Shown here piece by piece: positions 50,602-60,896 of a stretch of DNA of 64,000 nucleotides (position 1 is its first letter; the number at the start of each line of letters is the position of its first letter). The notes beneath the pieces were generated by a model that searched no databases, was not told the DNA's origin, and saw nothing but the letters and a program-made list of their open reading frames with translations. The translations under genes were made by a program, and so were the position numbers. The stretch spans positions 284,625-348,624 of the forward strand of contig NZ_SZVW01000007.1 in NCBI RefSeq assembly GCF_007655005.1, in the 5' to 3' direction. This DNA comes from Streptomyces tibetensis (GTDB lineage Bacteria > Actinomycetota > Actinomycetes > Streptomycetales > Streptomycetaceae).

Positions 50602-52154
50602 ACCGCACCACCCTGTCCCTGATCGCCGGCACGACCGCGCTCGCCGCCGTCACCGGCTTCGCCGCGCTGTCCGCTCCGGACGACGCCCCGGGCCCCGGCA
50701 CCGCCAAGGCGGCCGCCCAGCTGCCCGTGGAGCGCACGAGCCTGCTGTGCCCGGCGCCCAGCACGTCCGACCTCGCGGAGACGTCCTACACCTCCTTCAC
50801 GCCCGTCACGAAGGGCGCCGGGAGCGGCGGCAAGGCCGAACTCCGGGCGGCCACCGAGGAGTCCGCGGACGCCTCGCCCGACGACAAGGGCACGGGCAAG
50901 GGCACGGAAAAGGGCACGGACCAGGGCAAGGGCGACGGGAAGTCCGGCCAGGACAAGCCCGCGGAGCCCGTGCTGACGCCCAAGGAGCCCGGCAAGCCGG
51001 TCACCGGCGACAGCTCCGGCGGCGAAGCGCCCGCGCTGGTCGGGACCGCGGACGGCAGGTTCGCGCCCGGCTGGACCGTCCAGGAGACCACCGAGGTCGC
51101 CGCGGGGACCGGGCGCGGCCTGCAGGGCGTCAACTGCACGGCCCCGGACACCGACTTCTGGTTCCCCGGCGCCGGCACACAAGCCGACCGCACCGACTAC
51201 GTCCACCTGACGAACCCGGACGACTCGGCCGCCGTGGTCGACATCGAGCTCTACGGCAAGGACGGCGCCCTGAAGTCCGCAGTGGGGGAGGGGATCACGG
51301 TCCAGCCGCACTCCAGCGAGCCGGTCCTGCTGTCCACCCTCACCGACGAGCGGCGCAGCGACCTCACCGTGCACGTCAACGTCCGCAGCGGACGCGTCGG
51401 CGCCGCCGTGCAGGCCCTGGACGACAAGCTCGGCGGCGACTGGCTGCCGGCGTCCACGGACCCGTCGGGCAGCCTGGTCCTGCCCGGCATCCCCAAGGAC
51501 GCCACCTCCGTGAGCCTGGTCGCCTTCACCCCCGGCGACTCCGACGCGGACCTCAAGGTGCGCCTCGCCTCACCCTCCGGGCTGATCACCCCGGCCGGGC
51601 ACGAGACCGTGCACGTCAAGGGCGGCATGACGACCGCCGCCGACCTGGGCGACGTCACCCGCGGCGAGGCGGGCTCCCTGGTGCTGACCCCGACGGACCG
51701 GTCCGTGCCGGTGGTGGCGGCCCTGCGGGTCGTGCGCGGCAAGGGCGACAAGCAGGAGACGGCGTTCATCCCCGCCACCCGCCCCGTCGGCACACGCGCC
51801 ACGTCCGCCGACAACAGCGGCAAGGGCAGCACCCTGTCCCTGACGGCCCCCGGCGCCGCCGCCACGGTCAAGGTCACCGCCTCGGCCGGCAGCGAGGGCG
51901 GCACACCGGTGTCGAAGACGTACACGATCAAGGCCGGCACGACCCAGGACATCGAGCCCCCGGTCCCCGGCGGCCTGAAGGGCACCTACGCGCTCACGGT
52001 CGAGCCGGTCTCCGGCGGCCCGGTCTACGGGGCCCGCACCCTTGCGGCGAACGAGGGCGGCGTCCCCGCCTTCACCGTGCAGACCCTGCCGGACGACCGG
52101 GGGACGGTGGCCGTACCGGAGGCGGAGGAGGACCTGTCGGTGCTCCAGAAGTAG
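50598..52154 (+). CDS. DUF5719-family exported protein
   Basis: A 518-residue protein. A signal sequence (LSLIAGTTALAAVTGFAAL) starts it; a Lys/Gly/Asp-rich, low-complexity stretch of about 50 residues follows (DDKGTGKGTEKGTDQGKGDG), then a long beta-rich region of repeated Ig-like pattern (YVHLTNPDDSAAVVDIELYGKDG, TVHVNVRSGRVGAAVQALDDKLGGDWLP). It is translationally coupled to the glycosyltransferase (GTGA overlap), so the two probably act together at the membrane. GTG 50598 is the only plausible start. No catalytic motif is seen. Confidence 0.88.
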   Translation: MNRTTLSLIAGTTALAAVTGFAALSAPDDAPGPGTAKAAAQLPVERTSLLCPAPSTSDLAETSYTSFTPVTKGAGSGGKAELRAATEESADASPDDKGTGKGTEKGTDQGKGDGKSGQDKPAEPVLTPKEPGKPVTGDSSGGEAPALVGTADGRFAPGWTVQETTEVAAGTGRGLQGVNCTAPDTDFWFPGAGTQADRTDYVHLTNPDDSAAVVDIELYGKDGALKSAVGEGITVQPHSSEPVLLSTLTDERRSDLTVHVNVRSGRVGAAVQALDDKLGGDWLPASTDPSGSLVLPGIPKDATSVSLVAFTPGDSDADLKVRLASPSGLITPAGHETVHVKGGMTTAADLGDVTRGEAGSLVLTPTDRSVPVVAALRVVRGKGDKQETAFIPATRPVGTRATSADNSGKGSTLSLTAPGAAATVKVTASAGSEGGTPVSKTYTIKAGTTQDIEPPVPGGLKGTYALTVEPVSGGPVYGARTLAANEGGVPAFTVQTLPDDRGTVAVPEAEEDLSVLQK

Positions 52155-52164
52155 GCCGGCCGTC

Positions 52165-52233
52165 TCAGCCCTGGCAAACCGGCTGTCTCAGCCCTGGCAG
52201 GCCGACCCTCTCAGCCCTGGTCCTCGCCGTACC
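52165..52233 (-). repeat. Three copies of a 23-bp unit bearing the zincin stop codon
   Basis: Units start at 52165, 52188 and 52211, each opening TCAGCCCTGG on the + strand. The third TCA is the stop codon of the leftward gene, so the first two units duplicate its end downstream. Confidence 0.9.
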
Positions 52234-52666
52234 GCGGATCCACCGTCTCCGGAGTCAGCCCGAGGAGCTCGGCGACCTGCTCGACGACGACCTCGTGCAC
52301 CAGAGCCGCCCGCTCGTCGCGCCCCTTCGTGCGGATCTCGACCGGCCGTCGGTAGACGACCACGCGCGCGGGGCGTCCTTCGCGCGCGCTGATCGTGCCG
52401 CCGAGCGGCACGGCCTCGTCGTTCCACGCCTGGCCGGGCCCGTCGAGCCGCGGCACCTCGAGGACCAGGAAGTCGATGTCGGCGAGTTGCGGCCACCGCC
52501 GCTCCAGGCGCTCCACGGAGTCCTGCACCAGATCGGCGAACGCCTCCGCGCGGCTCGCGGCGAGCGGCACCTGCGGCGGTGCGATCGGGCCGCGCATGCC
52601 CCGACCGTGGCGATCACGTCGGCGGGGCCCGGGGGCGGCGGCACGGGGCGTTACGGGCTTGTCCAT
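52211..52666 (-). CDS. Zincin-like (metallopeptidase-family) protein with degenerate active site
   Basis: A 151-residue protein of the minimal-zincin family (PF06262-like). The domain has DIDFLVLEVPRLDGPG, the beta-strand RVVVYRRPVEIR, then LVHEVVVEQVAELLGLTPETVDPRYG. In active members the site is HExxHxxG; here it is HEVVVEQVAE, so the second His is absent and a normal zinc site cannot form. ATG 52666 is used; ATG 52597 (MRGPIAPPQ) is an alternative with less N-terminal low-complexity sequence. It converges on DUF5719 with 56 bp between them. Binding role or unusual metal site is possible. Confidence 0.8.
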   Translation of the reverse strand: MDKPVTPRAAAPGPRRRDRHGRGMRGPIAPPQVPLAASRAEAFADLVQDSVERLERRWPQLADIDFLVLEVPRLDGPGQAWNDEAVPLGGTISAREGRPARVVVYRRPVEIRTKGRDERAALVHEVVVEQVAELLGLTPETVDPRYGEDQG

Positions 52667-52961
52667 CACTGGTGAAGGGTAGTCCCCGCCGCGCTCCCGC
52701 GCCCGGCACCGCACGACGGCACGGGCGGCTTCCGGCCGCCGCCGTGCGGCATGTCGCTACATGACCATTCAAGCCAAGGTTGGGCTCAAATCCGTATCCC
52801 GTCGAGAGCGGGCCTCTCACGGTATTCGAGGGTTTTGTGATGACTCTTGATCGCTTGCGAGGTCGAACTCCCTCTCGGGCGCCGATGTCCTGGCAGGTCA
52901 GAAAGGCGCGCCCGAAGGGGTGTGTGCGGTGTTTCACAGCACGACACGGGGGAGTGACCTG
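52667..52961. other. Divergent promoter region of the zincin-like and DUF3499 genes
   Basis: 295 bp without a gene. It is AT-richer around 52755-52860 (for example TTCAAGCCAAGGTTGGGCTCAAATCC-type sequence), consistent with back-to-back promoters. I find no clear -35/-10 pair or riboswitch. Confidence 0.35.
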
Positions 52962-53384
52962 GTGGAGAGTCGTCGCGGCCCGCTCAAGAGTGCGGTACCG
53001 TCCAACGTCGTGAGCCCTGTACGTCGCTGTTCGCGCACCGCCTGCGGCCGTCCCGCCGTCGCGACGCTGACGTACGTCTACGCCGACTCGACCGCGGTCC
53101 TCGGCCCGCTCGCCACCTACGCCGAACCCCACTGCTACGACCTGTGCGCCGAGCACTCCGAGCGCCTCACCGCCCCGCGCGGCTGGGAGGTCGTCCGGCT
53201 CCTCGACGGTTCGGCCCCGGCCCGCCCCAGCGGCGACGACCTGGAAGCGCTCGCCAACGCCGTGCGCGAGGCGGCCCGTCCGCAGGAGCGTGCGGCCGAG
53301 GCGGGCGGCGCAGGCCGCGGCGCCGACCCGAGGGAGGTCGCGCGGCGCGGCCACCTGCGGGTCCTGCGATCGCCCGACAACTGA
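52962..53384 (+). CDS. DUF3499 family protein, probable zinc-binding
   Basis: A 140-residue actinobacterial protein. The N terminus VSPVRRCSRTACGRPAVATLTYVYADSTAVLGPL is highly typical of the family, with Cys pairs CSRTAC and HCYDLCAEH that could coordinate zinc. The C-terminal 60 residues are Ala/Glu/Arg-rich. GTG 52962 has GGGGGAG about 7 nt upstream; in-frame codons further upstream are not family-like. It lies between the glycan genes and manB. No activity is established; small Cys4 or Cys3His zinc knuckles often bind nucleic acid or protein. Confidence 0.85.
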   Translation: MESRRGPLKSAVPSNVVSPVRRCSRTACGRPAVATLTYVYADSTAVLGPLATYAEPHCYDLCAEHSERLTAPRGWEVVRLLDGSAPARPSGDDLEALANAVREAARPQERAAEAGGAGRGADPREVARRGHLRVLRSPDN

Positions 53385-53560
53385 CCCCGCCCCCCGAGCT
53401 CCTCACGCGCGACCCACGACCCATAGGCGCGAGCTTGGCGCGGACATGGTTACCCGCCCCTGCACCGGTCCTTCGGGCGGCTCTCGCCCGACCCGCGCAT
53501 CCAAGCTCTCGGGAACCGGGCCCGCTGCCGGTGACGTGCGTGATCGTGGTCGGCGCACCC

Positions 53561-53580
53561 CGGCCCTGACTGCAGGGCCG
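53561..53580 (+). terminator. Hairpin before manB
   Basis: CGGCCCTG-ACTG-CAGGGCCG, perfect 8-nt arms, within the 305-bp gap 53385-53689. It may end the DUF3499 transcript. The rest of the gap has an AT-richer part at 53650-53680 (GGTAGTTTGGG, AGTACTTTTT) likely to hold the manB promoter. Confidence 0.55.
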
Positions 53581-53689
53581 CCCTGACCTGAGGTTACGGC
53601 TGGGAGTCCTCTTGGAGTCCGCCCGGTGCGTTGCCGGTGGGCGAGGGTAGTTTGGGCGGACCGACAGTACTTTTTCAGGAAGGTTGGCC

Positions 53690-55054
53690 GTGGCTGCTGA
53701 TCTGTCGCAGGTCGTGAAGGCGTACGACGTACGCGGGGTCGTCCCCGACCAGTGGGACGAGTCCCTGGCCGAGCTCTTCGGAGCGGCCTTCGTGCGGGTC
53801 ACCGGCGCGAGCGCCATCACGACCGGGCACGACATGCGGCCCTCCTCCCCGGGCCTGTCGCGGGCCTTCGCACGCGGGGCGGCAGCCCTGGGCGCCGACG
53901 TGACGGAGATCGGCCTCTGCTCGACGGACCAGCTGTACTACGCCTCGGGCGCTCTGAACCTGCCGGGCGCCATGTTCACCGCCTCCCACAACCCGGCGCA
54001 GTACAACGGCATCAAGATGTGCCGCTCGGGCGCCGCTCCCGTCGGGCAGGACACCGGTCTCGCGCAGGTCCGTGAACTGGTGGAGCGCTGGAGCGAGTCG
54101 GGCGCCCCGGAACCGGCCGCGAAGGCGGGCGTCATCACCGGCCGTGACACGTTGTCGGACTACGCGGCCCACCTGCGCTCCCTGGTCGACCTGACCTCCA
54201 TCCGCCCCCTGAAGGTCGTCGTCGACGCGGGCAACGGCATGGGCGGGCACACCGTCCCCGAGGTATTCGCCGGCCTGCCCCTGACCCTGGTGCCGATGTA
54301 CTTCGAGCTCGACGGCACCTTCCCCAACCACGAGGCCAACCCCCTCGACCCGGCCAACCTCGTCGACCTGCAGAAGCGTGTCCGCGAGGAGGGCGCCGAC
54401 CTGGGCCTCGCCTTCGACGGCGACGCGGACCGCTGCTTCGTCGTCGACGAGCGCGGCGAGCCGGTCTCCCCGTCGGCGATCACCGCCCTGGTCGCCGCCC
54501 GCGAACTGGCCCGGCACGGCGGCAAGGGCACGATCATCCACAACCTGATCACGTCCTGGTCGGTGCCGGAGGTCGTCGAGGAGAACGGCGGCAGCCCGGT
54601 CCGCACGCGCGTGGGCCACTCCTTCATCAAGGCCGAGATGGCCCGCACCGGCGCGATCTTCGGCGGCGAGCACTCCGCGCACTACTACTTCCGCGACTTC
54701 TGGAACGCCGACACGGGCATGCTCGCCGCCCTGCACGTCCTGGCGGCCCTGGGCGGCCAGGACGACCCTCTGTCCGCCCTCGTGGCCCAGTACGACCGCT
54801 ACGCCGGCTCCGGCGAGATCAACTCCACGGTCGCCGACCAGCAGGCCAGCCTCGCCGCCATCCGTTCCGCGTACGGGAGCCGCGAGGGCATCACCCTCGA
54901 CGAGCTCGACGGCCTCACCGTCTCCTCCGCCGACTGGTGGTTCAACGTCCGCCCGTCCAACACGGAGCCGCTGCTGCGCCTGAACGCGGAGGCGAGGGAC
55001 GCCGGCACGATGGCCCGGGTGCGGGACGAGGTACTGGGAATCATCAGGGGCTGA
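53690..55054 (+). CDS. manB: Phosphomannomutase
   Basis: A 454-residue alpha-D-phosphohexomutase. Active-site Ser loop is FTASHNPAQYNGIK, metal loop is LAFDGDADRCFVVDE, sugar-binding loop is GGEHSAHYYFRD, and the phosphate loop is VRPSNTEPLLRLNAEA. It interconverts mannose-6-phosphate and mannose-1-phosphate, linking manA to GDP-mannose synthesis. GTG 53690 has AGGAAGG 6 nt upstream and gives VAADLSQVVKAYDVRG; TTG 53684 is the alternative. It opens the block manB - Trm112-like - SIS - manA. Some members also act on phosphoglucose. Confidence 0.95.
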   Translation: MAADLSQVVKAYDVRGVVPDQWDESLAELFGAAFVRVTGASAITTGHDMRPSSPGLSRAFARGAAALGADVTEIGLCSTDQLYYASGALNLPGAMFTASHNPAQYNGIKMCRSGAAPVGQDTGLAQVRELVERWSESGAPEPAAKAGVITGRDTLSDYAAHLRSLVDLTSIRPLKVVVDAGNGMGGHTVPEVFAGLPLTLVPMYFELDGTFPNHEANPLDPANLVDLQKRVREEGADLGLAFDGDADRCFVVDERGEPVSPSAITALVAARELARHGGKGTIIHNLITSWSVPEVVEENGGSPVRTRVGHSFIKAEMARTGAIFGGEHSAHYYFRDFWNADTGMLAALHVLAALGGQDDPLSALVAQYDRYAGSGEINSTVADQQASLAAIRSAYGSREGITLDELDGLTVSSADWWFNVRPSNTEPLLRLNAEARDAGTMARVRDEVLGIIRG

Positions 55055-55124
55055 GGCCCCGCCCCCACCGGCGGTAACCTGACCAGGCACGACCTCAAGC
55101 GCCCGCACCCCCGGAGGAACCCCT

Positions 55125-55295
55125 ATGCCCCTCGAATCCGGCCTCCTCGAGATCCTCGCCTGCCCGGCCTGCCACTCCTCCCTCACGGAGCAGGACGCCG
55201 AGCTGATCTGCACCGACGCCGGCTGCGGCCTGGCCTACCCCGTCCGCGACGGCATCCCCGTCCTGCTCGTCGACGAGGCCCGCCGCCCCGCGTGA
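55125..55295 (+). CDS. Trm112-family small zinc-ribbon protein
   Basis: A 56-residue protein. Four Cys pairs of a zinc ribbon are visible: [10 protein letters not shown] and [13 protein letters not shown], then [14 protein letters not shown], the conserved end of the Trm112/UPF0434 family. GGAGG lies about 7 nt before ATG 55125. In other organisms Trm112 activates methyltransferases, but bacterial versions are poorly characterised. It is embedded between manB and the SIS gene, 70 bp after the first and before the second, so it is probably cotranscribed with them. Confidence 0.93.
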   Translation: MPLESGLLEILACPACHSSLTEQDAELICTDAGCGLAYPVRDGIPVLLVDEARRPA

Positions 55296-55461
55296 GAGCC
55301 GGGTGCCGGATTCCTGATCCGGCACCGCGCACAGCGGCTGTCTCGACCAGGCGACCGCCTTCACACGCAGCCGCGCGACACCCGACGCACATGACCCCCG
55401 GCCCAGCGGGCACGATCCAGGACACCCTCACAACGGACCCCGGCGATGGGAAATGCCGCCC

Positions 55462-56589
55462 ATGCTCGACGAATCGCTGCTCGACTCTCCTGAGGGCCTC
55501 GCCGAGGCCGACCACCGCGGGCTGCTCCGCGGCGCCGCGGAAGCCGGCGCCCGCGTGCGCACAGCCGCCCGCCACGCCGCAGAGGCCGGCGTCAACGACC
55601 TCAAGCCGGACGGCCGCCCCCGCGCCGTCCTCATCGCCGGCCCGGGTGCCGCCGCCACCCACGCCGCCGACCTCATCGGCACGCTCGCCGGCGCCGGCAG
55701 CCCGGTCACCCGACTCGCCCCCACCGGCGTCGCCCCGGCCGCGGGAGCCCTGCGGTGGGAACTGCCCGGCTGGGTCGGCTCCGTGGACCTCCTGCTGATC
55801 ACCACCCCGGACGGCACCGAACCCGGACTGTCGCTGCTCGCCGAGCAGGCGTATCGCAGGGGCTGCACCGTCGTCGCCGTGGCCCCCGCAGGTACCCCGC
55901 TCGCCGACGCCGTGGCCGGTGTGCACGGCCTGTTCGTCCCCGTGGCGACCGCCCCGTACGACCAGGACGAGCCGTTCGCCGCGTCCGCCCCCGGCGTCCT
56001 GTGGGCTCTGCTCACCCCGCTGCTGGCGCTCCTGGACCGCACCGGCGTGCTCGCCGCCCCGCCGGACGCCCTCGGCAAGGTCGCCGACCGGCTCGACCGA
56101 GTCGCCGAACGCTGCGGCCCGGCCATCGCCACGTACAGCAACGCCGCCAAGACCCTGGCCGCCGAACTGGCCGACGCGCTGCCCATCGTCTGGACCGAAG
56201 GCACCTCGGCAGGGCCCGCGGGCCGCCGCTTCGCCGCCGCTCTCGCCGAGCTGTCCGGCACCCCCGCCGTCGTCGCCGAACTCCCCGAGGCACTCGCCGC
56301 CCACAGCGCCCTGCTCGCCGGCCCCCTGGCCGCCAGCGCCGACCCCGACGACTTCTTCCGCGACCGCGTCGAGGAACCACCCGCCCTGCACGCACGCGTG
56401 GTGCTGCTGCGCGACCGCCCCATCGGCGGCCTCACCGCCGCACCCGGCGCCCGCGACCTCGCCCTGAGCCACGACACACCCATCAGCGAGCTCGAACCGG
56501 AGGCCGGCGGCGAACTGGAGACCCTCGCCGAGCTGATCGCCATCACGGATTTCGCCGCGGTTTACCTGGCGCTCGCTTCGAGGGCCTGA
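55462..56589 (+). CDS. SIS-domain protein related to phosphoglucose/phosphomannose isomerase
   Basis: A 375-residue protein with a SIS-type sugar-isomerase fold: AVLIAGPGAAATHAADLIGTLAG (first phosphosugar-binding half), GCTVVAVAPAGTPLADAVAGVHGLFVPV, and the second half with LPIVWTEGTSAGPAGRRFAAAL. It lies between manB and manA, where actinobacteria often have a bifunctional phosphoglucose/phosphomannose isomerase homologue. The usual Ser/Thr-rich phosphate loop is not obvious (GPGAAAT instead), so catalysis is uncertain. ATG 55462 (MLDESLLDSPEGLAEAD) has a better spaced GGGAA than ATG 55453. Confidence 0.82.
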   Translation: MLDESLLDSPEGLAEADHRGLLRGAAEAGARVRTAARHAAEAGVNDLKPDGRPRAVLIAGPGAAATHAADLIGTLAGAGSPVTRLAPTGVAPAAGALRWELPGWVGSVDLLLITTPDGTEPGLSLLAEQAYRRGCTVVAVAPAGTPLADAVAGVHGLFVPVATAPYDQDEPFAASAPGVLWALLTPLLALLDRTGVLAAPPDALGKVADRLDRVAERCGPAIATYSNAAKTLAAELADALPIVWTEGTSAGPAGRRFAAALAELSGTPAVVAELPEALAAHSALLAGPLAASADPDDFFRDRVEEPPALHARVVLLRDRPIGGLTAAPGARDLALSHDTPISELEPEAGGELETLAELIAITDFAAVYLALASRA

Positions 56590-56641
56590 TCTTGCCCGGG
56601 ACACCCTGACGCGACCGCCCCCGCACAGCAGAGAGAACTCC

Positions 56642-57793
56642 ATGGACCGCCTCGACAACACCGTCCGCCCCTACGCCTGGGGCTCCCCGACCGCCATCCC
56701 GCAGCTCCTCGGCGTCGAACCGACCGGCGAACCGCAGGCGGAGATGTGGATGGGCGCCCACCCGGGCGCACCCTCGCGCACCGGCCGGGGCACGCTCGTC
56801 GAGGTCGTCGACGCCGACCCCGAGAAGGAACTCGGCCAGGCCGCCGTCGCCAGGTTCGGCCCCCGGCTGCCCTTCCTCCTCAAGATCCTCGCCGCGGGCG
56901 CCCCGCTCTCCCTCCAGGTCCACCCCGACCTCGCCCAGGCGCAGGAGGGTTACGCCGACGAGGAGCGGCGCGGCATCCCCGTGGACGCCCCGCACCGCAA
57001 CTACAAGGACGCCAACCACAAGCCCGAACTGATCTGCGCCCTCACCGAGTTCGACGGCCTGTGCGGCTTCCGGGCCCCCCTGGCGGCAGCGGCTCTCCTC
57101 GACGACCTCGGGGTCGACTCCCTCAAGCCCTACGTCGACCTGCTCCACGCCCACCCCGAGGACGCCGCCCTGCGCGAGGTCCTCACGGCGATCCTCACCG
57201 CCGACCCCGACGAGATGTCCCGCACGGTCGCGGAGGCCGCGACCGCCTGCACCCGCCTCGGCGGCGCCTACGCCCCCTACGCCGACATCGCCCACCACTA
57301 CCCGGGCGACCCCGGCGTCCTCGCCGCGATGCTGCTCAACCACGTCCGGCTCCAGCCGGGCGAGGCCCTCTACCTCGGCGCCGGCATCCCGCACGCCTAC
57401 CTGAACGGCCTCGGCGTGGAGATCATGGCCAACTCCGACAACGTCCTGCGCTGCGGCCTCACCCCCAAGCACGTCGACGTCCCCGAACTCCTGCGCATCG
57501 TCCGCTTCCTCCCCAGCGACCCCGGCGTCCTGCGCCCCGAGGCCTCCCCGGACGGCGAGGAGGTCTACGAGACCCCCATCGACGAGTTCCGCCTCTCCCG
57601 CTACGTCCTCCCCGAGGCGGGCGCCGCCCACGACCTCACCCGCCCGACCCCGCAGATCCTGCTCTGCACGGCCGGCACCGTCCGGGCCGGCGAGCACGAC
57701 CTCACCCCCGGCGCGTCCGTCTTCGTCCCCGCAGGCGAAAAGGCCGAAGTGTCCGGAACGGGAACGCTTTTCCGGGCCACCGTCGTCGCCTGA
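56642..57793 (+). CDS. manA: Mannose-6-phosphate isomerase, class I
   Basis: A 383-residue zinc enzyme isomerising fructose-6-phosphate and mannose-6-phosphate. Metal-site motifs are SLQVHPDLAQAQEGYADEE (QxH), NYKDANHKPELICALTEFDGLCGF and GAGIPHAYLNGLGVEIMANSDNVLRCGLTPKHVD, covering the Gln, Glu and His ligands and the catalytic Arg. ATG 56642 follows GAGAGAA. It is 52 bp after the SIS gene in the same orientation. Together with manB and the nucleotidyltransferase it would supply activated mannose for envelope glycans, cell-wall polymers and protein O-mannosylation. Confidence 0.96.
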   Translation: MDRLDNTVRPYAWGSPTAIPQLLGVEPTGEPQAEMWMGAHPGAPSRTGRGTLVEVVDADPEKELGQAAVARFGPRLPFLLKILAAGAPLSLQVHPDLAQAQEGYADEERRGIPVDAPHRNYKDANHKPELICALTEFDGLCGFRAPLAAAALLDDLGVDSLKPYVDLLHAHPEDAALREVLTAILTADPDEMSRTVAEAATACTRLGGAYAPYADIAHHYPGDPGVLAAMLLNHVRLQPGEALYLGAGIPHAYLNGLGVEIMANSDNVLRCGLTPKHVDVPELLRIVRFLPSDPGVLRPEASPDGEEVYETPIDEFRLSRYVLPEAGAAHDLTRPTPQILLCTAGTVRAGEHDLTPGASVFVPAGEKAEVSGTGTLFRATVVA

Positions 57794-57945
57794 CCGTTTC
57801 GAGGGCCCCGTGCTGGTGACCTGACTCACCGCTGTCACGGCGGGCTGCAACAATGGCCCACCGTCAAGCACGGGCAAAGCCACGGGCGCGCACCAAGGCG
57901 GTCGCCCGGGCCCTGGAACGGCGTACGAAGGGACAACGCGGACAT

Positions 57946-58926
57946 ATGAGCGCGTCAGGCGGTACCAAGGCGATCGTGGCGGCATTGGGCGCCAACCTCG
58001 CGATCGCGGTGGCGAAGTTCGTGGCGTTCCTCTTCAGCGGCTCGTCGTCGATGCTCGCCGAGTCCGTGCACTCCGTCGCCGACTCCGGCAACCAGGCGCT
58101 GCTCCTGGTCGGCGGCAAGAAGGCCAAGCGCGAGGCCACCCCCGAACACCCCTTCGGCTACGGCCGCGAGCGCTACATCTACGCCTTCCTCGTCTCCATC
58201 GTGCTCTTCTCGCTCGGCGGCATGTTCGCCCTCTACGAGGGCTACGAGAAGATCAAGCACCCGCATGAGCTGACGCACTGGTACTGGCCCGTCGGCGTCC
58301 TGGTCTTCGCGATCATCGCCGAGGGCTTCTCCTTCCGCACGGCCATCAAGGAGTCCAACACCCTCCGCGGCCACCGCTCATGGAAGGACTTCGTCCGCCA
58401 CGCCAAGGCCCCCGAGCTCCCGGTCGTCCTCCTGGAGGACCTCGGCGCGCTCATCGGCCTGGTCCTCGCGCTCGGTGGCGTCGGCCTCGCCCTCCTGACC
58501 GGCGAGAGCGTCTGGGACGGCATCGGCACCCTCTGCATCGGCGTGCTGCTCGTCCTGATCGCGCTGGTCCTCGCCGCCGAGACCAAGTCCCTGCTGCTCG
58601 GCGAGTCCGCCGGCGCCGAGGAGACCCGGAAGATCGAGGCCGCCGTCGTGGACGGCGACACGGTCACCCGCATCATCCACATGCGCACGCTCCACCTCGG
58701 CCCCGAGGAACTCCTCGTCGCCGCCAAGATCGCCGTCCAGCACGACGACACGGCCACCGAGATCGCCACCGCCATCGACGCCGCCGAGGCCCGCATCCGC
58801 GACGCCGTCCCGATCGCCCGCGTGATCTACCTGGAGCCGGACATCTACAGCGAGAAGGAAGCGGCCAAGGGCCCCGACCCCGAGGCCTCCCCGGGCGGCC
58901 CCGCCCCCCATCCCGCCGAGCACTGA
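57946..58926 (+). CDS. Cation diffusion facilitator family transporter
   Basis: A 326-residue membrane transporter, probably exporting Zn, Co, Fe or a related divalent cation in exchange for protons. The first metal site is in SSSMLAESVHSVADSGNQ (HxxxD), followed by the loop HPFGYGRERYIYAFLVSI. Six transmembrane helices can be traced, the last near LLVLIALVLAAET, then a cytoplasmic metallochaperone-like domain (DTVTRIIHMRTLHLGPEELLVAAKIAV). ATG 57946 is the family start; an upstream in-frame extension from 57853 is Arg-rich and not typical. A terminator follows 18 bp after the stop. Confidence 0.93.
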   Translation: MSASGGTKAIVAALGANLAIAVAKFVAFLFSGSSSMLAESVHSVADSGNQALLLVGGKKAKREATPEHPFGYGRERYIYAFLVSIVLFSLGGMFALYEGYEKIKHPHELTHWYWPVGVLVFAIIAEGFSFRTAIKESNTLRGHRSWKDFVRHAKAPELPVVLLEDLGALIGLVLALGGVGLALLTGESVWDGIGTLCIGVLLVLIALVLAAETKSLLLGESAGAEETRKIEAAVVDGDTVTRIIHMRTLHLGPEELLVAAKIAVQHDDTATEIATAIDAAEARIRDAVPIARVIYLEPDIYSEKEAAKGPDPEASPGGPAPHPAEH

Positions 58927-58943
58927 CCCTCCCTCTGAGGCCC

Positions 58944-58976
58944 ACGGGGCCCGCCGAACCACTCGGCGGGCCCCGT
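58944..58976 (+). terminator. Terminator after the cation transporter gene
   Basis: Perfect 14-nt arms ACGGGGCCCGCCGA / TCGGCGGGCCCCGT around ACCAC, 18 bp after the stop. Confidence 0.88.
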
Positions 58977-60768
<1,792 letters not shown>

Positions 60769-60811
60769 GCAGCACCGCTGCCGGCCGGCCGGTAACCGGT
60801 CAGATCCCCGA

Positions 60812-60846
60812 GGCAGGCCCCCGCACCCCCGTGCCGGGGGCCTGCC
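60812..60846 (+). terminator. Terminator after ahcY
   Basis: Perfect 12-nt arms GGCAGGCCCCCG / CGGGGGCCTGCC with an 11-nt loop. Confidence 0.85.
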
Positions 60847-60896
60847 CCGTTCGCCCGGCCGGCGACCGGCCCAGCCCGTCAGGACCCAGGACTCCC

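Noticed and set aside
52780..53013. 77-codon gene overlapping the DUF3499 start
   Set aside because: Crosses the well-supported GTG 52962 of DUF3499 in another frame and has no ribosome-binding site.
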